This document shows positions 17,936 through 27,728 of a stretch of DNA of 64,000 nucleotides, in pieces. Within the stretch, counting starts at the first letter, position 1. Each line of letters opens with the position of its first letter. This stretch comes from an uncultured Microbacterium sp. (GTDB lineage Bacteria > Actinomycetota > Actinomycetes > Actinomycetales > Microbacteriaceae): the NCBI RefSeq assembly GCF_947489255.1, contig NZ_CANLCY010000002.1, forward strand, positions 496,001 to 560,000, read 5' to 3'. The notes under the pieces were generated by a model. That model did no database searches, had not been told where the DNA came from, and saw nothing but the letters and a program-made list of their open reading frames with translations. Both the position numbers and the translations under genes were made by a program.

Positions 17936-18511
17936 GTGAGCATGATGCGCTCATTCATGTCGGCGCTCGGGATCCTCTCGGTGGGACTGATCGGCCTCAG
18001 CGGATGCGCCCCGCAGGGCCCCGCGACCCGGGAGCCGGAGCCGACGGTCACCGCGAGCGTGAGCGGACAGGCCGCGCTCGACGGCATCGAGGAAGATGTG
18101 CTGGCCGAGTACGACACCTTCTTCGCGGCCCAGAACTACCCCGACGACGAGACGAGTCCGCTGACGGCGACCACTCCCGCGCAGGAGGCCTTCGTCGCCG
18201 AGCAGCAGGCGGTCTTCGCCGAGCGCGGCTGGGAATGGAACCCGGACGAGCAGACCATCGCGCTGAGCCTCGCCTTCGAAGGCTGCGGTGTCGCCATCCT
18301 CAACGAGCACGACGTGAACGCCGAGCTCCTCCGACACCACGTCGCCTTCTCCGAGCTGTTCGACTACCTGATCGAACCGGGTGTCGCCGACGACCAGAGG
18401 CTCATCGCCGAAGCCGACTTCGCCGGGACTATGGTGTCCGGCGCCCTCCATCTCTGCCCCGACGACGGGGCGCGGTGGGCGGCCGCCTACCGCGAGGTCT
18501 ACGAGAGCTGA
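17936..18511 (+). CDS. lipoprotein, second of two tandem paralogues
   Basis: 191 residues. Lipobox LIGLSGC near residue 23. The mature region parallels the preceding lipoprotein: (E/D)xDxFFxxQNYPxDxTPL, TPAQxxFxAEQxxxxxxRGWEWxPDEQTIAL, CGVAILNEHDV, then LCPDDGARWAAAYREVYES. Both cysteines are kept. Identity looks moderate, suggesting an old duplication with divergence in the middle. GTG 17936 and ATG 17942 are alternative starts. 38 bp after its paralogue, likely co-transcribed; function unknown. Confidence 0.78.
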   Translation: MSMMRSFMSALGILSVGLIGLSGCAPQGPATREPEPTVTASVSGQAALDGIEEDVLAEYDTFFAAQNYPDDETSPLTATTPAQEAFVAEQQAVFAERGWEWNPDEQTIALSLAFEGCGVAILNEHDVNAELLRHHVAFSELFDYLIEPGVADDQRLIAEADFAGTMVSGALHLCPDDGARWAAAYREVYES

Positions 18512-18556
18512 AACGCGTCGCCTGTCGGGTCGACGGTCTCGGATCTCTCCGACCGC

Positions 18557-19408
18557 TCAGCGCACCTGACGCACGCCGAACTGCAGGCGCGGGTGGGCGT
18601 AGGCCTCCTGCGACTCGACGAGGCGGAGCTCTCTCGAGCCCGACTCGTACGTGTTCGACAGGAGGTCGAAGACGCTCGAGGCGGTGCGGGCCAGGGCGTC
18701 CGCCGCATCCCCCGTGCGACGGTAGTGCGCGGTGAACAATGCCGCCGTGACATCTCCCGAGCCGTTGGCCTTCATCGGGATGAGGGGAGTCTGCACGATC
18801 CACGCACCGGCATCGTCGACGACCATCATCTCGATCGTGTCGGCCTCGCGGTCGGGACGTTCGACACTGGTCACCAGCACGGTGCGCGGGCCACGGGCAC
18901 GCACGAGATCCGCCGACTCCAAGGTCGAGTCGATGCTTCCGGGCTCGGTGCCGGTGAGGAAGCCGAGCTCGAACTGGTTCGGAGTGATGATGTCGGCCAC
19001 GGGCACCACGCGTTCGCGCAGCAGCTCGGGGATGGCCGGGGCCACGAAGCACCCCGACTTGGCGTTGCCCATGACGGGGTCGCAGGCGTACACGGCATCC
19101 GGGTTGGCCTTCTTCACGCGCGAGACGGCGTCGATGATGACGTCGCCGATCCCCTCGCCGCCCTGGTAGCCCGAGAGCACGACGTCGATCTCGGGGAAGA
19201 TGCCGCGGTCCTCGATGCCCGCGATCACCGCGGCGACGTCGTCGGGCGAGATGAGCGGGCCGCGCCATGCGCCGTAGCCGGTGTGGTTGGAGAAGTTCAC
19301 CGTGTACACCGGGAGCACCTCGACGCCGATGCGCTGGAGGGGGAAGACGGCGGCGGAGTTGCCGACGTGTCCGTACGCGACGGCGGACTGGATCGAGAGA
19401 ACCTTCAT
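18557..19408 (-). CDS. pdxY: pyridoxal kinase
   Basis: 283 residues, ribokinase-like fold. It begins KVLSIQSAVAYGHVGNSAAVFPLQ, the signature of PdxY/PdxK. VLSGYQGG, YACDPVMGN and the anion-hole GSGDVTAALFTAHY (catalytic Asp) follow in order. It phosphorylates pyridoxal, pyridoxine or pyridoxamine for the salvage route to PLP. ATG 19408 overlaps the stop of the upstream MocR regulator by 4 bp (ATGA), so the salvage kinase is coupled to its likely regulator and sits next to the de novo pdxST genes. Confidence 0.93.
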   Translation of the reverse strand: MKVLSIQSAVAYGHVGNSAAVFPLQRIGVEVLPVYTVNFSNHTGYGAWRGPLISPDDVAAVIAGIEDRGIFPEIDVVLSGYQGGEGIGDVIIDAVSRVKKANPDAVYACDPVMGNAKSGCFVAPAIPELLRERVVPVADIITPNQFELGFLTGTEPGSIDSTLESADLVRARGPRTVLVTSVERPDREADTIEMMVVDDAGAWIVQTPLIPMKANGSGDVTAALFTAHYRRTGDAADALARTASSVFDLLSNTYESGSRELRLVESQEAYAHPRLQFGVRQVR

Positions 19409-20745
19409 GCCTCGATCCTTCCACTTCCCACGTCGGCGCGGAGCACTCCGCAGGCGCGCGCGATGTCGTCGGCGAGGACACGGGCGGAGTCGCCGTCGAG
19501 GTCGTGCACCGTCAGTCTCAGGAAGGAGCCGTGGTCGCCGTCGCCCAGGAAGAAGGGGTCGCCCTCGCGCACCAACCACCCGCGATGCATGAGCTCCTCG
19601 CGCACGCGTGCGGCGGCGACGGGGAGCGGCACCCAGAGGTTGAGACCGTCGCCGGGCGTCACGGCCAGACCGCGTTCGCCGAGGGCGCGGGCGAAAGCGG
19701 CATTGCGATCGGCATAGTGCTCGGCGGCCCTCTCGATGTCGGCCCGCACGGCCGCGTCGGTCACGAGCGCCAGCGTCAGCCGCTGCAGGATGTGGCTCAC
19801 CCAGGTCGTGCCGGGGGTGAGCCGCAGGGCGAGACCGTCGGCGGTGTCGGCGTCGGATGCCGTGACGGCGAGGCACGTGTCGGGTCCGAGGAATTTCGAC
19901 ATCGAGCGGATGCGCGCCCACCGCCGCTGGGCGGGGCCGATCACGGAGTGCAGCGGAGCACGCGAGAGCAGCGAGAAGTGATCGTCTTCGATGACCAGCA
20001 CGTAGGGATGTCCGGCGAGCACCGCGCGCAGGGCCGTCGCCCGCTCCGCGCTGAGACTCGCGCCGGTGGGGTTGTGCGCCCGCGGCGTCACGACCACCGC
20101 ACGGACGCCGGCGGCCAGTGCCTCCCGGAGCCCCTCGACCGTCATACCCTCGGCATCCACGGGCACGGGGACCGCGCGGTACCCGCCGGTGCGGACGGTG
20201 TGCAGCGCCGACAGGAAACAGGGGTCTTCCAGCGCCACCGCGTCGTCGCGCTGGAGCGCCTGCGCGAGCAGACGCTCGATCGCGTCGCTCGCGCCGCTGG
20301 TGACCGTGATGCGCATGTCGTCGTGGGGGAGCTGGTCGGCCATCCACTCGCGCGCCCACGCCTCCAGTCCCGGGTCGATGACGGGTTCGCCGTACAGCAC
20401 CGGGCGGGCGGAGCGGGCGAGCGCTGCGGTGGGGTCGGGGATGAGCGCGGGATCGGGATTGCCGGTGCCCACGTCGCGCAGCACGGTGTCGGGTGCGTAG
20501 CCCTCCTGCGCCACCGCGGCGCGGTCGGCCACCCTCGTGCCCCCGCGGCCGCGGGCCTCGACGAGCCCGGCCTGAGCGAGTTGCCGATAGGCGGCGACGA
20601 CGGTGTTCCGGTTCACGCCCCGCTCGGCCGCGAGCGTGCGGACCGGCGGCAGGAGCGTGCCCGGAGGCAGCTCTCCGCGCTCGATGCGCGTGCGCAGGCC
20701 CGCGGCGATCTCGGATGCCGAACGGCCGGTGATGTCGATGGTCAT
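19405..20745 (-). CDS. MocR/GntR-type regulator with aminotransferase domain, PdxR-like
   Basis: 446 residues: an N-terminal winged-helix GntR domain (IAAGLRTRIERGELPPGTLLPPVRTLAAERGVNRNTVVAAYRQL, residues about 12–57) joined to a fold-type I aminotransferase-like domain, with HNPTG and the PLP-lysine segment RSMSKFLGPD. MocR proteins sense PLP through that lysine. It is divergent from pdxS with 96 bp between them and coupled to pdxY, the arrangement of PdxR, the activator of pdxST in Corynebacterium and Listeria. The specific PdxR role is inferred from context. Confidence 0.88.
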   Translation of the reverse strand: MTIDITGRSASEIAAGLRTRIERGELPPGTLLPPVRTLAAERGVNRNTVVAAYRQLAQAGLVEARGRGGTRVADRAAVAQEGYAPDTVLRDVGTGNPDPALIPDPTAALARSARPVLYGEPVIDPGLEAWAREWMADQLPHDDMRITVTSGASDAIERLLAQALQRDDAVALEDPCFLSALHTVRTGGYRAVPVPVDAEGMTVEGLREALAAGVRAVVVTPRAHNPTGASLSAERATALRAVLAGHPYVLVIEDDHFSLLSRAPLHSVIGPAQRRWARIRSMSKFLGPDTCLAVTASDADTADGLALRLTPGTTWVSHILQRLTLALVTDAAVRADIERAAEHYADRNAAFARALGERGLAVTPGDGLNLWVPLPVAAARVREELMHRGWLVREGDPFFLGDGDHGSFLRLTVHDLDGDSARVLADDIARACGVLRADVGSGRIEA

Positions 20746-20841
20746 ACGCCCCCAAAGCTTTCGCCCAGCTTATGTCCTGCGCCATGCTACGGTTTGGCCT
20801 AAGCCAATAGATCGCGCCCCGAAGCGCGGAACGGAGCAGTC
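20746..20841 (+). promoter_or_regulatory. divergent regulatory region between pdxR-like gene and pdxS
   Basis: Contains an inverted repeat TTGGC–CTAA–GCCAA at 20794–20807 and, 30 bp to the left, AAGCTTTCGCCCAGCTT with repeated AGCTT. Both are candidates for MocR binding, whose sites are usually direct repeats plus an inverted element. This is the only spacer in which the regulator could control both pdxST and itself. Confidence 0.45.
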
Positions 20842-21715
<874 letters not shown>

Positions 21716-21726
<11 letters not shown>

Positions 21727-22336
21727 CAGCCCTCTCGTCGGGGTGCTCGCCCTACAGGGCGATGTGCGCGAGCACCTCGCCGTGCTGCGTTCCCTCGGAG
21801 CCGACGCGCAGCCCGTGCGTCGGCCCGAGGAACTCGCCGCCGTGGAGGGCCTCGTGCTTCCCGGCGGCGAGTCGAGCGTCATCGACAAGCTCGCGCGGGC
21901 CTTCGGCCTCTTCGACCCGATCCGGGCGGCGATCGCCGCGGGGATGCCGATGTACGGCACCTGCGCCGGGCTCATCCTCCTCGCCGACCGCATCGACGGC
22001 GCGATCGCCAGCCAGCAGACCTTCGGCGGCATCGACGCGCGCGCCGCACGCAACGTCTTCGGCAGCCAGACCGCGTCGTTCGAGACCGATCTCGACGTGC
22101 CCGCCCTGGGCGCGCCACCGGTGCACGCCGTGTTCATCCGGGCGCCCGCGGTGGTCGAGTGGGGCCCGGATGCCGAGCCCCTGGCATCCCTTCCCGACGG
22201 GCGCGTGGTCGCGATCGAGCAGGGGGTGCTGATGGGGACGGCGTTCCACCCCGAATCGACGGGGGAGACGCGCTTCCACGAGCGGTTCCTGCAGCACGTG
22301 CGCAACCGACGCGGCATCAGCGCCCCCGCATCGTAA
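21716..22336 (+). CDS. pdxT: pyridoxal 5'-phosphate synthase glutaminase, PdxT subunit
   Basis: 206 residues, class I glutaminase. Oxyanion segment LPGGESS (about 48–54), nucleophile Cys about 83 in [10 protein letters not shown], and the His-Glu pair in AFHPEST. Supplies ammonia to PdxS in the 12+12 complex. Starts at GTG 21716 inside the end of pdxS, so subunit production is coupled. Confidence 0.96.
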
Positions 22337-22345
22337 ACTGGAGAA

Positions 22346-23104
22346 ATGTCCGGACACTCCAAATGGGCCACGACCAAGCACAAGAAGGCGGTCATCGACT
22401 CCCGCCGCGCCAAGTCGTGGGCCAAGCTCATCAAGAACATCGAGGTCGCGGCGAAGCTCGGTGGAGCCGACCTCCAGGGCAACCCGACGCTGTTCGACGC
22501 GGTCCTGAAGGCCAAGAAGACCTCGGTCCCCAAAGACAACATCGACCGCGCGATCAAGCGCGGTGCCGGCATCGGCGGCGAGGCCGTCGAGTACGCCTCG
22601 ATCATGTACGAGGGGTACGGCCCGAACGGCGTGGCTTTCCTCATCGAGTGCCTGACCGACAACAAGAACCGCGCCGCGGCCGAGGTGCGCACCGCCCTCA
22701 GCCGTAACGGCGGCACCCTGGCCGACCCGGGCAGCGTCGCCTACAACTTCAGCCGCAAGGGCGTCATCGTCGTCCCCGCCGAGGGCACGACCGAAGACGA
22801 CGTCATGCTCGCCGTGCTCGAGGCCGGCGCCGAAGAGGTCGAGCCGCACGGCGAAGGTTTCGGCGTGATCACCGAGGCCAGCGACCTCGTGTCGGTCCGC
22901 TCCGCGCTCCAGGACGCCGGCATCGAGTACGACTCCGCCGACGTCGAGTTCGTCCCCTCCCTCAAGGTCGAGGTCGACGCCGACACCGCCCGCAAGGTCT
23001 TCCGCCTCATCGATGCGCTCGAAGACAGCGACGACGTGCAGAACGTCTACACCAACTTCGACCTCACCCCCGAGGTGCAGGCCGAGCTCGAGAACGACGA
23101 GTAA
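22346..23104 (+). CDS. YebC/PmpR family protein
   Basis: 252 residues: [37 protein letters not shown] is the family's N-terminal signature; [22 protein letters not shown] follows. The family was annotated as transcriptional regulators; recent work places YebC proteins at the ribosome as elongation helpers at polyproline, so a translation role is equally plausible. Located between pdxT and ruvC, the conserved actinobacterial position. It starts 10 bp after pdxT. Confidence 0.95.
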   Translation: MSGHSKWATTKHKKAVIDSRRAKSWAKLIKNIEVAAKLGGADLQGNPTLFDAVLKAKKTSVPKDNIDRAIKRGAGIGGEAVEYASIMYEGYGPNGVAFLIECLTDNKNRAAAEVRTALSRNGGTLADPGSVAYNFSRKGVIVVPAEGTTEDDVMLAVLEAGAEEVEPHGEGFGVITEASDLVSVRSALQDAGIEYDSADVEFVPSLKVEVDADTARKVFRLIDALEDSDDVQNVYTNFDLTPEVQAELENDE

Positions 23105-23152
23105 GGGCGCGCCCTTCGCCGCGACACGGCCCCTGCGCTTAGCGTGGGGGCC

Positions 23153-23755
23153 GTGTCCCGTTCTCTGCGCGTCCTCGGCATCGACCCCGGCCTCACGCGC
23201 TGCGGCATCGGCGTCGTCGACGTCTCGCCGAACCGCACCGCCTCGCTCGTGCACGTCGGCGTCGCGCGGTCGGCGCCCGGCGATCCGATCGAGAAGCGTC
23301 TCGCGGCCATCGCCGCCGGCATCCGCGAGGTTCTCGTCGCCCACCAGCCGCACGTCGTCGCCGTCGAGCGCGTCTTCGCGCAGAACAACCGCCATTCCGT
23401 GATGGGCACGGCGCAGGCCAGCGGCATCGCGCTGCTCCTCGCCGCCGAGCACGGCTTGGCCGCGGCCACGCACACGCCCAGCGAGGTCAAAGCGGCCATC
23501 ACCGGCTACGGGTCGGCCGACAAGCTCCAGGTGCAGACGATGGTCGCGCGCGTGCTCCGTCTCGATGCCCTGCCCCAGCCGGCGGACGCCGCCGACGCCC
23601 TCGCGATCGCACTGTGCCACGCGTGGCGAGGAGGCGCGGCGACGCCCTCGGCGGAGGCCGCCCTCACGCCGGCCCAGCGGGCGTGGCGGGATGCCGAGAA
23701 GCGGCGTTCTCCACAGCCCCGTGTCGCTCGAACACATGTACGAACGGACGCGTAG
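23153..23755 (+). CDS. ruvC: crossover junction endodeoxyribonuclease RuvC
   Basis: 200 residues. RNase H fold: GIDPGLTRCGIGVV (first Asp), VAVERVFAQNNRHSVMGTAQASG (Glu), and DAADALAIALCHAW (last Asp pair) give the full catalytic set. Resolves Holliday junctions moved by RuvAB. GTG 23153 is preferred to the GTG 9 bp earlier because GGGGG lies just before it. Its 3' end contains a LexA-like box that probably serves ruvA. Confidence 0.95.
   Translation: MSRSLRVLGIDPGLTRCGIGVVDVSPNRTASLVHVGVARSAPGDPIEKRLAAIAAGIREVLVAHQPHVVAVERVFAQNNRHSVMGTAQASGIALLLAAEHGLAAATHTPSEVKAAITGYGSADKLQVQTMVARVLRLDALPQPADAADALAIALCHAWRGGAATPSAEAALTPAQRAWRDAEKRRSPQPRVARTHVRTDA
23728..23743 (+). promoter_or_regulatory. 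LexA (SOS) box before ruvAB
   Basis: TCGAACACATGTACGA differs by one base from the actinobacterial LexA consensus TCGAAC(N4)GTTCGA. It lies in the last codons of ruvC, 22–37 bp before the ruvA ATG. ruvCAB is a known LexA target in Mycobacterium, so damage-inducible transcription of ruvAB from an internal promoter is likely. Confidence 0.75.
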
Positions 23756-23764
23756 GCTCGTCTC

Positions 23765-24385
23765 ATGATCTCTTCGCTGCATGGGGCGGCGGCGCACGTC
23801 GCCGACGATTCGCTCGTGGTCGTCGTCGGAGGCGTGGGCTTCTCGGTCGCCGTCACCGCGCAGTTCGCGCGCACGGTCCACCTCGGCGACGACGTCCACC
23901 TGCACACCAACCTCATCGTGCGAGAAGACGCCCTGTCGCTGTACGGCTTCGAGACGCGCGAAGAGCTCACCGTTTTCACGCAGCTCATCAGCGTCACGGG
24001 CGTCGGTCCCAAATCGGCGCTCGGTGTGCTGTCGTCGCTGACCGTCCCGCAGATCGCCCAGGCCGTCGCCGACGACGACGACGCCCCCTTCCGGCGCGTG
24101 TCGGGCATCGGTCCGAAGACGGCCAAGCTCATCGTCGTGCAGCTGGCCGGAAAGCTCGCCGTTCAGCCTGCATCCACCCCCGCCGCGGTCGCCCCGCACG
24201 GGCAGGTCCCCGTCCAGGTGACCCAGGCGCTCGTCGGGCTCGGGTGGACCGAGCGCACCGCGGCCGAGGCGGTGGCATCCGTCGCCGCGAACGCCTCCGA
24301 GGCCGATCGGGCGTCGGTCCAGGCCCTGCTTCGACTGACCCTGGCGATGCTCGGTCCGGCGCGGAAGGAGAGCGTGGGTGGCTGA
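23765..24385 (+). CDS. ruvA: Holliday junction branch migration protein RuvA
   Basis: 206 residues. OB-fold N-terminus ([28 protein letters not shown]), two helix-hairpin-helix motifs ([14 protein letters not shown] and [16 protein letters not shown]), and the C-terminal domain ([20 protein letters not shown]) that contacts RuvB. The tetramer clamps the junction. Ends inside the ruvB start (8-bp overlap). Confidence 0.96.
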   Translation: MISSLHGAAAHVADDSLVVVVGGVGFSVAVTAQFARTVHLGDDVHLHTNLIVREDALSLYGFETREELTVFTQLISVTGVGPKSALGVLSSLTVPQIAQAVADDDDAPFRRVSGIGPKTAKLIVVQLAGKLAVQPASTPAAVAPHGQVPVQVTQALVGLGWTERTAAEAVASVAANASEADRASVQALLRLTLAMLGPARKESVGG

Positions 24386-25424
24386 CGTCCGCGACGCCGG
24401 CACTCCCGACGACGAGACCGAGCTCGCGATCGAGGGGGCCCTGCGTCCCACCTCGCTCGCGGAGTTCGTCGGTCAGCAGAAGGTGCGCGGCCAGCTCCAG
24501 CTCCTCCTCGACGCCGCGCGCATCCAGCAGCGCTCGCCCGACCACATCCTGCTCTCGGGCCCTCCCGGCCTCGGCAAGACGACCCTCGCGATGATCGTGG
24601 CGCACGAGAGCGGACGACCGCTGCGCCTGTCGAGCGGTCCCGCGATCCAGCACGCCGGCGACCTGGCCGCGCTGCTGTCGTCGCTCACGCCCGGAGAAGT
24701 ACTGTTCATCGACGAGATCCACCGCATGGCGCGCTCTGCGGAGGAGATGCTCTACCTGGCGATGGAGGACTTCCGCATCGACATCATGGTCGGCAAGGGG
24801 GCGGGTGCCACCAGCATCCCTCTCGACCTCTCGCCGTTCACGCTGGTCGGAGCGACCACGCGCGCGGGACTCCTCCCCAACCCGCTTCGCGACCGCTTCG
24901 GCTTCACCGCGCATCTGGAGTACTACGAACCGGAGGAGCTCGAGCGCGTCGTGTCGCGGTCGGCGGCGATGCTCGACGTCGGCCTCCCCGGCACCGCGCG
25001 TTCCGAGATCGCCCGCCGCTCGCGAGGAACGCCCCGTATCGCGAACCGCCTGCTCCGGCGCGTCCGCGACTACCTCGTGGTCCACGGCCCCTCGGCGGGC
25101 ACCGACGACGGCGACGCCGACGTGCGTACGGTCGGCGCCGCCCTCGACCTCTACGACGTGGATGCCATCGGGCTCGACCGCCTCGACCGCGCCGTGCTCG
25201 ATGCGCTCGTGCGTCGCTTCCGTGGGGGACCGGTGGGACTCAGCACTCTCGCGGTGGCCGTCGGCGAAGAGCCCGAGACCATCGAATCGGTCGTCGAGCC
25301 CTATCTCGTCCGGATCGGCTTCATGGGTCGCACCCCGCGCGGCCGCGTCGCCACGCCCGAGGCGTACGACCACCTCGGCGCCCCTCACCCCGACGGCCTG
25401 CTCCGGTTCAGCCAGGGGTCATGA
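24378..25424 (+). CDS. ruvB: Holliday junction branch migration ATPase RuvB
   Basis: 348 residues. Walker [13 protein letters not shown], Walker [10 protein letters not shown], sensor 1 LVGATTRAG, arginine finger in LRDRFGF, then the winged-helix domain ([41 protein letters not shown]). Hexameric motor of the RuvABC resolvasome. GTG start overlapping ruvA. Confidence 0.97.
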   Translation: MADVRDAGTPDDETELAIEGALRPTSLAEFVGQQKVRGQLQLLLDAARIQQRSPDHILLSGPPGLGKTTLAMIVAHESGRPLRLSSGPAIQHAGDLAALLSSLTPGEVLFIDEIHRMARSAEEMLYLAMEDFRIDIMVGKGAGATSIPLDLSPFTLVGATTRAGLLPNPLRDRFGFTAHLEYYEPEELERVVSRSAAMLDVGLPGTARSEIARRSRGTPRIANRLLRRVRDYLVVHGPSAGTDDGDADVRTVGAALDLYDVDAIGLDRLDRAVLDALVRRFRGGPVGLSTLAVAVGEEPETIESVVEPYLVRIGFMGRTPRGRVATPEAYDHLGAPHPDGLLRFSQGS

Positions 25425-25432
25425 CCTATACT
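25405..25432 (+). promoter_or_regulatory. candidate promoter of yajC-secDF
   Basis: TATACT at 25427–25432 is a near-consensus -10 with GGTTCA about 16 bp upstream, overlapping the end of ruvB. It would start a transcript about 75 bp before yajC. Confidence 0.4.
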
Positions 25433-25515
25433 CGGCGAGGGATTCCCCGACCCCCGCTTGACTCACGCTAGGCAGTGCCGCACGGCGCGCCTGACTCGAA
25501 AGGTGCACCGCCTCG

Positions 25516-25974
25516 ATGGATATCGCCCGGTTCTTCGCCGATTACGGCATCGTCATCCTGCTCATCGCCCTGCTGATCTTCATGTTCTACAGCTCGCGGC
25601 GCCGCATGCAGAAGCAGAAGGCGGAGCTCGAGAAGAAGTCGCGCGAGACCGTTCCCGGCGCCGAGGTGCTCCTGCAGGGCGGCCTTTACGGCACCGTCGT
25701 CGAGTACGACGGCGTCGACCTCGACAAGCCCGCCCTCGTCGAGATCGCCCCCGGCGTGGTCATCAAGGTTCACAGCCAGGCCGTGCTGCGCATCGTCGAC
25801 CCGGCCCAGGGCGCGGTCACCGAAGACGAGTTCATCGAGGCGGAGGAGACCGAGGCCGAGTACGTCGCGGGCGTCGCCGACGGCGACATCACCTCGATCA
25901 GCGACGACCAGCGCGCCGCTCGTCAGCACGCCGCCGACCCCGACCAGACCGACAAGGACCGCCCGCAGGCCTGA
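25516..25974 (+). CDS. yajC: preprotein translocase subunit YajC
   Basis: 152 residues. A single N-terminal membrane helix (about 10–27, YGIVILLIALLIFMFYSS) followed by the cytoplasmic RRRMQKQKAELE segment and a beta domain (PGAEVLLQGGLYGTVVEYDG). Auxiliary component of the SecDF–YajC complex. It has a long acidic C-terminal tail (EAEETEAEYV...) beyond the usual ~110 residues. First gene of the yajC-secD-secF operon. Confidence 0.93.
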   Translation: MDIARFFADYGIVILLIALLIFMFYSSRRRMQKQKAELEKKSRETVPGAEVLLQGGLYGTVVEYDGVDLDKPALVEIAPGVVIKVHSQAVLRIVDPAQGAVTEDEFIEAEETEAEYVAGVADGDITSISDDQRAARQHAADPDQTDKDRPQA

Positions 25975-26018
25975 CGCCCGCTCCGCCGTTCCCGCCCGCC
26001 GCACAGAAAGCCGACTCC

Positions 26019-27728
26019 GTGGCGCCCTCGACCCCTGTCCGTCATGCCTGGCGCGTACTGACCGGATTGCTCGCCATCGTCGGCGTGCTCTTCGGCATCA
26101 ACGCGCTGGGCGTGTACGTCTTCAACGCCAGCTCCTGGACTCCCGAGCTCGCTCTCGATCTCCAGGGCGGGACGCAGATCATCCTGCAAGCCCAGACGAC
26201 CGACGGCGCGGCCCCCGACAGCGACCAGCTGGCACAGGCCGTCACGATCATCCGCCAGCGCGTCGACGCCTCGGGCGTCGGCGAGGCGGACGTCGCCACC
26301 GAGGGCGGGCGCAACATCGTCGTGCAGATCCCCGGCCAGGCCGACGACGCCACGCGTCAGCGCATCCAGAGCTCCGCTCAGCTGCAGCTGCGGCCGGTGC
26401 TGTTCACGGGTTCGCCGGCCACGTCGTTCGTCGGCGAGGACGGCAACAACACCCCGTACCCGACACCCGACCCGAGCCTGCCGGCGACCCCCACCGCGTC
26501 GCCGACCAACGCGAGCGACCCCGCGTACATCACGCCGGCGCTGCAGGCCGAGTTCCTCTCGTACGACTGCGCCAACCCGTCGTCCAACCCCGCCCAGGCC
26601 CCGGCCGACCAGCCGATGATCACGTGCGACGTCAACGGGCAGGCGAAGTACATCCTCGGCCCCGTCGAACTCGACGGGAACGACATCTCCGACGCCACCA
26701 ACGGCCAGGAGCAGAACACCGGCCAGTGGGCCGTCAACCTCGTGTTCAACGACCAGGGCACGCAGAAGTTCGCCGAGGTGAGCCAGCGTCTGTACGGAGC
26801 TCAGGCCCCGTTCAACCAGTTCGCCTTCGTCCTCGACGGCAGCGTGCTGTCCGCGCCGTCGATGAACGGCATCATCGTCGACGGTCGTCCGAGCATCACG
26901 GGCAGCTTCACGCAGGAGTCGTCCAAGGCCCTCGCCGACCAGCTGAAGTACGGCGCCCTCCCGCTGAGCTTCACGGTCGTCAGCTCCGACACCGTCTCGG
27001 CCACGCTCGGATCGCAGCAGCTGCAGGTCGGCTTCATCGCCGGTCTGATCGGCCTCGGACTCGTGGCGATCTATTCGCTCATCGTGTACCGGGCGCTGGG
27101 CACCGTGATCATCGCCTCGCTCGCCGTGATGGCGGTGCTCACCTACCTCGCCCTGTGCATCCTGGCGTGGCGTGCGGGATTCCGCCTGTCGCTGGCCGGC
27201 GTCGCGGGCCTGATCGTGACGATCGGCTTCACGGCCGACTCGTTCATCGTCTATTTCGAACGCATCCGCGACGAGCTTCGCGACGGCAAGTCGATCACCG
27301 CCGCGGTCGAAGACGGATGGTCGCGGGCCAAGCGCACGATCTACATCTCCAAGTCGATCAACGTCCTCGCCGCCGTCGTGCTCTACATCCTCGCCGACTC
27401 CACGGTGAAGGGCTTCGCCTTCACGCTGGGGCTGACCACCGCGATCGACGTGCTCATCTTCATCCTGTTCACGCACCCGGTGATGCAGTTGCTCGCGCGC
27501 ACGCGCTTCTTCGGCTCCGGCCACCCGCTCTCGGGCATGGATCCCAACGCTCTCGGCGCGGTCTACCGCGGCCGTGCCCAGTTCCGCGCTCCCGTCGCGA
27601 ACGCGGGTCGCACCTCGCGCTCCCGCGGCGAAGCACAGCGCCGCCAGACGATCGCCGAGCGCAAGCAGGCGGAACTCGCGGCCGCAGCCCGCGGCGATAG
27701 CCGCTCCACGAAGGAGGGAGACGACTGA
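26019..27728 (+). CDS. secD: protein translocase subunit SecD
   Basis: 569 residues. TM1 near residues 10–32, ALDLQGGTQIILQAQ (D1 motif), a large periplasmic-side P1 domain with a Ser/Thr/Pro insertion around residue 150, then five more helices with IGFTADSFIVYFERIRDE and the family's terminal DVLIFILFTHPVMQLLA. Uses proton motive force to pull proteins out of SecYEG. Start set at GTG 26019 after an AGAAAG box; stop overlaps secF (TGATG). Confidence 0.95.
   Translation: MAPSTPVRHAWRVLTGLLAIVGVLFGINALGVYVFNASSWTPELALDLQGGTQIILQAQTTDGAAPDSDQLAQAVTIIRQRVDASGVGEADVATEGGRNIVVQIPGQADDATRQRIQSSAQLQLRPVLFTGSPATSFVGEDGNNTPYPTPDPSLPATPTASPTNASDPAYITPALQAEFLSYDCANPSSNPAQAPADQPMITCDVNGQAKYILGPVELDGNDISDATNGQEQNTGQWAVNLVFNDQGTQKFAEVSQRLYGAQAPFNQFAFVLDGSVLSAPSMNGIIVDGRPSITGSFTQESSKALADQLKYGALPLSFTVVSSDTVSATLGSQQLQVGFIAGLIGLGLVAIYSLIVYRALGTVIIASLAVMAVLTYLALCILAWRAGFRLSLAGVAGLIVTIGFTADSFIVYFERIRDELRDGKSITAAVEDGWSRAKRTIYISKSINVLAAVVLYILADSTVKGFAFTLGLTTAIDVLIFILFTHPVMQLLARTRFFGSGHPLSGMDPNALGAVYRGRAQFRAPVANAGRTSRSRGEAQRRQTIAERKQAELAAAARGDSRSTKEGDD

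Noticed and set aside
21752..24451. 899-codon open frame antisense across pdxT, yebC, ruvC and ruvA
   Set aside because: Spans four well-supported genes; composition is typical of antisense high-GC frames.
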